17,671 nucleotides of DNA, from positions 1 through 17,671 of the forward strand of contig JALVMZ010000139.1 of assembly GCA_027032655.1 (NCBI GenBank), given 5' to 3'. Positions 14,705 through 17,671 of the stretch are shown in pieces; positions within the stretch are counted from its first letter, which is position 1, and the number at the start of each line of letters is the position of its first letter. The translations under genes were made by a program, and so were the position numbers. Source of the stretch: Desulfobacteraceae bacterium. Its GTDB lineage: Bacteria; Desulfobacterota; DSM-4660; Desulfatiglandales; JALVMZ01. The notes below the pieces were generated by a model. It was not told where the DNA came from. It worked only from the letters and a program-made list of their open reading frames with translations, and ran no database searches.

Positions 14705-15886
14705 CTATTCAATATTAAGAGGAGAAGGGAGCCCTTCAACCGGTGATGAAAGGAGAAAGTCTCCCTTCTCTATCCATTCTTTTAATATGTTTGCTATCTC
14801 CTGAGCCCTTTTATAGGATGATACAGGGACGGTGGGAACATCCACTCCGTTGAATCTTATGGTTCCACTTTTAAGCTCTGCGTAACTTACCTGACCCAGA
14901 CTTTTCCCTTCTCCCCTGGGATAATCAGTGCCATAGTCTATAATCTGAGTGAATATCTCCTCGTCTGATATACCCGCATATCTTGCCATATCTTCGTTCA
15001 AGATTGGTATTGGAACCCCGATTCCCACCGCAAGTGAACAGCCATATCCAAGTATGCTTACTCCCATTATCCATCGAGGATTCATCTCTTTTAGATTCCC
15101 CATTACCATCAATGTCCCGGCAGGGGTAACAGGCACTCCATTTTTCCCCCTTTTTGCTCCAGGATTGTGTTGAGTCCCGGGACCAATGATATATCCCTTT
15201 GCTCCACCAAGAAATATCCTGGTTCCTAATCCCATGCTAATATAATAAGGGTCTTTAAGAAGAGGACTTAATTGGCCTGATGTGGAATAATTTGCATTTC
15301 CTGCCCTGGGTTTTAAGACTCCCATGTAGGTGTATATGGTTTTGTTTGAAAGATTGATTGCACAGTTATAATTCTGGTATGCATTTCTGGGATTAAGAAG
15401 CATGGCATAGGGCAGTTCGTCCAATGAAAGCCTTTTTTCAAATTCCTTTCTTGGATAACAATCAGTTCCGTATGCAACTGCCCTCAGGAGCACCTTTTTA
15501 CCGGAGACCAGGTCCTCTATTACATGTCCCCCTCCATATTTGAATTGTCCTGGATGGACTTTATTTAAGGGATCATCTTCAGCAGGTTCTGTTGCTCCTA
15601 TATATATATCCACTGCAGCAAGACCTGCATATGCAGGCACATCATTCAACCATACCTTAGACGCCTTTATGGTCGGTTTGGTATGACCAAAATTTATAAA
15701 TGCCCCTGAAGAGCACATGGGGGCAAATGTGCCGGTGGTAACAACATCCACTTCTCTCGCTGCCTTTTTTGGGCCTTTCTTTTTTACAATATCAACCATC
15801 TCATCTCCCGTAACCACCACAGCCTTGCCCTGTTTTATTCTTCTGTTGATCTCTTCTATGGTTTTTCCCCTTTTTTTTGCAGGCAT
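14705..15886 (-). CDS. Homocysteine biosynthesis protein (HcyBio/DUF39, COG1900)
   Basis: The 393-residue soluble protein matches the DUF39/HcyBio family, whose members are needed with sulfide to make homocysteine from aspartate semialdehyde, bypassing the usual acyl-homoserine route. The recognisable core is VVTTGTFAPMCSSGAFINFGH (about 49-69), followed by LNDVPAYAGLAAVDIYIGA, the glycine-rich FKYGGGHVIEDL and RAVAYGTDCYPR (135-146). Cys58 and Cys143 are the likely functional cysteines, by analogy with those reported important in the methanogen protein. It ends after the core domain without the C-terminal CBS or ferredoxin domains found in some relatives, so it is the short form. No NIL-ferredoxin partner gene lies in the window. 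An AAGGAGGTC ribosome-binding site (minus strand, 15895-15903) supports the start. It converges with the ATPase gene with only five bases between stops and is divergent from kdsA. Confidence 0.85.
   Translation of the reverse strand: MPAKKRGKTIEEINRRIKQGKAVVVTGDEMVDIVKKKGPKKAAREVDVVTTGTFAPMCSSGAFINFGHTKPTIKASKVWLNDVPAYAGLAAVDIYIGATEPAEDDPLNKVHPGQFKYGGGHVIEDLVSGKKVLLRAVAYGTDCYPRKEFEKRLSLDELPYAMLLNPRNAYQNYNCAINLSNKTIYTYMGVLKPRAGNANYSTSGQLSPLLKDPYYISMGLGTRIFLGGAKGYIIGPGTQHNPGAKRGKNGVPVTPAGTLMVMGNLKEMNPRWIMGVSILGYGCSLAVGIGVPIPILNEDMARYAGISDEEIFTQIIDYGTDYPRGEGKSLGQVSYAELKSGTIRFNGVDVPTVPVSSYKRAQEIANILKEWIEKGDFLLSSPVEGLPSPLNIE
14722..14770. terminator. Long inverted repeat at the convergent gene junction
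   Basis: GAGAAGGGAG (14722-14731) and CTCCCTTCTC (14761-14770) are exact ten-base reverse complements with a 29-base loop. CCTTCA and TGAAAGG inside the loop could extend pairing with one bulge. It starts 22 bases after the ATPase stop and lies within the 3' coding end of the convergent HcyBio gene. There is no clean U-tract, so it may be a weak terminator or an mRNA-stabilising stem. Confidence 0.3.
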
Positions 15887-15918
15887 ATCAGTTTGACCTC
15901 CTTGAATTTTCTAATATC

Positions 15919-15948
15919 TTGACTTTTAACCATTAATTTAATCATACT
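15919..15948 (+). promoter_or_regulatory. Candidate kdsA promoter in the divergent intergenic region
   Basis: The 98 bases between HcyBio and kdsA contain TTGACT (15919-15924, five of six) and CATACT (15943-15948, four of six) spaced by 18 bases on the plus strand. kdsA follows with a ribosome-binding sequence AAAGGTGAG near 15974-15982. A promoter for the divergent HcyBio gene must also lie here, but I could not pick out a convincing one. Confidence 0.4.
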
Positions 15949-15984
15949 ATAAAAGTATAACAATTTACAGAAAAAAGGTGAGAT

Positions 15985-16815
15985 ATGGAAAGAATGATAA
16001 CCTTGGCCGATTTTAAAATCTATCAGGGAGGGCCTTTTTTTATAATTGCAGGTCCCTGTGTAATTGAAAATGAGGAGGTTCCTTTAAGAGTAGCTGATTT
16101 TTTAGCAGGTATTCAGGAGAGATTAGATGTAAATATAATTTTCAAGTCTTCCTATGATAAGGCCAACAGGACATCCATTTATTCTTTCAGGGGACCTGGA
16201 CTCGAAAAAGGACTCCAGATACTTGAAAAGGTAAAGAGAGAATCTGGTCTTCCGGTTTTATCGGATGTTCACAGGGTAAGTGAAGTCAGAACAGCATCAA
16301 GTGTGCTTGATATAATTCAGATTCCCGCGTTTCTTTGCAGACAGACTGATCTTATAAGAAGTGCAGCAGAGACAGGTCTTCCACTTAATCTCAAGAAGGG
16401 ACAGTTTCTCTCACCATGGGATATGAAACAGGTGGTTGAAAAGGCGGTTTCATGTGGTAACAATTCCCTTTTACTTACGGAGCGTGGTGCAAGTTTTGGA
16501 TACAATAATCTGGTCTTTGATCCAAGGAGTATTCCTGTTATGAGGTCCTTAGGATATCCGGTTGTATTTGATGCCACCCACAGTGTTCAACTCCCGGGTG
16601 GAAGAGGAACTTCATCGGGGGGCCAGAGAGAATTGGCGGTATATCTTGCAAGGGCAGCCGTTGGTGCAGGGGCTGACGGTGTATTTATGGAGATTCATCC
16701 TGATCCTGATAAGGCTTTGTGTGATGGACCAAACTCTATCCCAATTGATGAGGTAGAGGATTTTATTAAGATATTGAAAGAGATTTACGAACTGGTGAAT
16801 TCCAAATCAGAGTGA
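15985..16815 (+). CDS. kdsA: 3-deoxy-D-manno-octulosonate 8-phosphate synthase
   Basis: The 276-residue enzyme condenses phosphoenolpyruvate with arabinose 5-phosphate to give Kdo 8-phosphate, the first committed step toward the Kdo of lipopolysaccharide. Family motifs are FKSSYDKANRTS (53-64), SFRGPGLEKG, IQIPAFLCRQTDL (111-123), NLKKGQFLSPWDM, LTERGASFGYNNLVFD (164-179), FDATHSVQLPGG and FMEIHPDPDKALCDGP. Cys25 in AGPC, His199, Glu236 and Asp247 correspond to the metal ligands of the metal-dependent class exemplified by Aquifex; the metal-independent E. coli enzyme has Asn in place of the cysteine. The start ATG at 15985 follows GGTGAG. lptC follows after about 50 bases, as in many LPS operons, but without the kdsC phosphatase or kdsD isomerase genes that often lie between. 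Confidence 0.95.
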   Translation: MERMITLADFKIYQGGPFFIIAGPCVIENEEVPLRVADFLAGIQERLDVNIIFKSSYDKANRTSIYSFRGPGLEKGLQILEKVKRESGLPVLSDVHRVSEVRTASSVLDIIQIPAFLCRQTDLIRSAAETGLPLNLKKGQFLSPWDMKQVVEKAVSCGNNSLLLTERGASFGYNNLVFDPRSIPVMRSLGYPVVFDATHSVQLPGGRGTSSGGQRELAVYLARAAVGAGADGVFMEIHPDPDKALCDGPNSIPIDEVEDFIKILKEIYELVNSKSE

Positions 16816-16865
16816 TCTGGATTTGAACTTTACAGAAAACTATAATTATGGTATAAATATTGCAT

Positions 16866-17441
16866 ATGTTTAACAAATTTAAGAAGCTTTGGCCTATTTT
16901 TGCAATATGCATATCATTTATTCTTGTCTTTTTATATGCCACCCTGAATGGTAATAAGAGATTTACCGTTAGTGTCTCTGAAAACAATACTGAAGAGGGA
17001 GATGACACTAAGTTGACCAATATACTTTTCACGCAAATCCTACCTGATAAAGGTGAAAAATGGAGTATGGATGCTAAAGAGGTTGGATTTTCAGGGAAGG
17101 GAGATATTGTCCTTTTTAAGGATTTCAAGATGAATTTCAAGTCCAGTAATGGTGATGAGCTGAGATTAAAAGGGAAACAGGGGAGGTTTATTAAGAAAGA
17201 GGGTAGGATTGATATGGAAAAGGATATTCATATCTGGATTGATGTGGGATATGAGTTATGGACAGATAAGCTCGTATATAATCAGAAAGATGGTATCTTA
17301 TTTACAGATAAAAATGTAATAATAGAAGGTCCGCTCCTCAGAATAGTGGGAAAAGGCCTCTATTGTGATTATGGAAGGGGATATCTTCGGATAGGTTCTG
17401 GGGTTACCACATATATCGGAAAAGAGGTATTTTTACAGTGA
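16866..17441 (+). CDS. lptC: LPS export system protein LptC
   Basis: Starting at ATG 16866 the protein has 191 residues, the same as E. coli LptC. An N-terminal membrane anchor (about 8-27, WPIFAICISFILVFLYATL) is followed by a periplasmic beta-jellyroll domain of the LptC/OstA type, with repeated strand pairs such as WSMDAKEVGFSGKGDIVLF and LRLKGKQGRFIKKEGRIDM. LptC sits in the inner-membrane LptBFG complex and hands LPS to LptA. An in-frame TTG at 16860 is an alternative start; neither start has a clear ribosome-binding sequence. The gene follows kdsA, and the lptA start overlaps its stop by four bases, supporting both identities. Sequence similarity is low in this family, so topology and context carry much of the call. 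Confidence 0.85.
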   Translation: MFNKFKKLWPIFAICISFILVFLYATLNGNKRFTVSVSENNTEEGDDTKLTNILFTQILPDKGEKWSMDAKEVGFSGKGDIVLFKDFKMNFKSSNGDELRLKGKQGRFIKKEGRIDMEKDIHIWIDVGYELWTDKLVYNQKDGILFTDKNVIIEGPLLRIVGKGLYCDYGRGYLRIGSGVTTYIGKEVFLQ

Positions 17442-17671
17442 AGGATCTATATACTAAAATTAAAAGTCCATTGATCTTTACGATTATTTTAATGATGGTT
17501 TTACCTTCATATGTAAAAGGAGAGAGCTCCTTTAAAGGTATGCCGTATAAAAAGGGCTCTATTATAGTCCACTCTGATATGGTTGAGATAAATGACAGCA
17601 AAGGCATGGTTCTTTTCTCTGGAAATGTTAAAGCCAGAAGTGAGGATTTTACCATACAGTGTGACAGGATG
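17438..17671 (+). CDS. lptA: LPS periplasmic bridge protein LptA (partial, cut by window end)
   Basis: The reading frame opens with GTG at 17438, overlapping the lptC stop (GTGA), and runs 78 codons to the window edge without a stop. It begins with a basic, hydrophobic signal sequence (LIFTIILMMVLP, then a probable cleavage near YVKGES). The start of the OstA/LptA jellyroll follows: IIVHSDMVEINDSKGMV, FSGNVKARSEDFTIQCDRM, which has the family's SD..E....G...FSGNV..R pattern. LptA multimers carry lipopolysaccharide across the periplasm between LptC and LptD. Only the N-terminal part (of about 170-200 residues expected) is visible. Downstream lptB is predicted by context but lies outside the window. 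Confidence 0.85.
   Translation, partial: MKDLYTKIKSPLIFTIILMMVLPSYVKGESSFKGMPYKKGSIIVHSDMVEINDSKGMVLFSGNVKARSEDFTIQCDRM

Noticed and set aside
16766..17140. Minus-strand open frame of 124 codons opposite kdsA/lptC
   Set aside because: It spans the end of kdsA, the gap and the start of lptC with no family features; both sense genes are well supported.

Overview
The window reads as an AT-rich Gram-negative chromosome. The Kdo/LPS-transport genes at the right end (kdsA, lptC, lptA) imply an outer membrane. The DUF39/HcyBio homocysteine gene is a family found mostly in anaerobes such as sulfate reducers, syntrophs and methanogens. MglA-type GTPases, roadblock proteins and many PAS/HisKA signalling proteins are typical of Desulfobacterota/deltaproteobacteria. 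I infer an anaerobic Desulfobacterota-like bacterium; this is a judgement from gene content, not a sequence search.

Layout. Positions 99-14699 hold thirteen plus-strand genes with short gaps or overlaps (largest gap about 58 bases), probably one long transcription unit or a few linked ones. In order they are: a small soluble histidine kinase; a roadblock/LC7 protein; an MglA-like GTPase; an overlapping uncharacterised coiled-coil protein; a winged-helix-like small protein; a membrane-anchored periplasmic-binding-type protein; a zinc-ribbon/Cache/HAMP membrane protein without an output domain; a protein with two PATAN-like repeats; a PAS-PAS-HisKA protein lacking the ATPase domain; a receiver-PATAN protein; a second small roadblock-like protein; a large hybrid histidine kinase; and a TPR-extended PilB/GspE ATPase. 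A convergent gene (HcyBio, minus strand) ends five bases after the ATPase gene. It is followed by a divergent intergenic region of about 100 bases and then kdsA-lptC-lptA, with lptA cut by the window edge.

How the block may work (inference). The kinase / roadblock / GTPase / winged-helix order resembles the actinobacterial 'conservon' layout and also contains the mglB-mglA pair that sets cell polarity and pilus/gliding direction in Myxococcus. Two extracytoplasmic sensing proteins, several PAS/GAF sensors and two receiver domains could feed into the GTPase switch. The PilB-type ATPase at the end is a plausible motor output. No pilin, platform, permease or chemotaxis-array gene is present, so the link to pili is contextual only.

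No tRNA, rRNA, CRISPR array, insertion sequence or phage gene was seen. No stretch longer than 300 bases lacks a gene.
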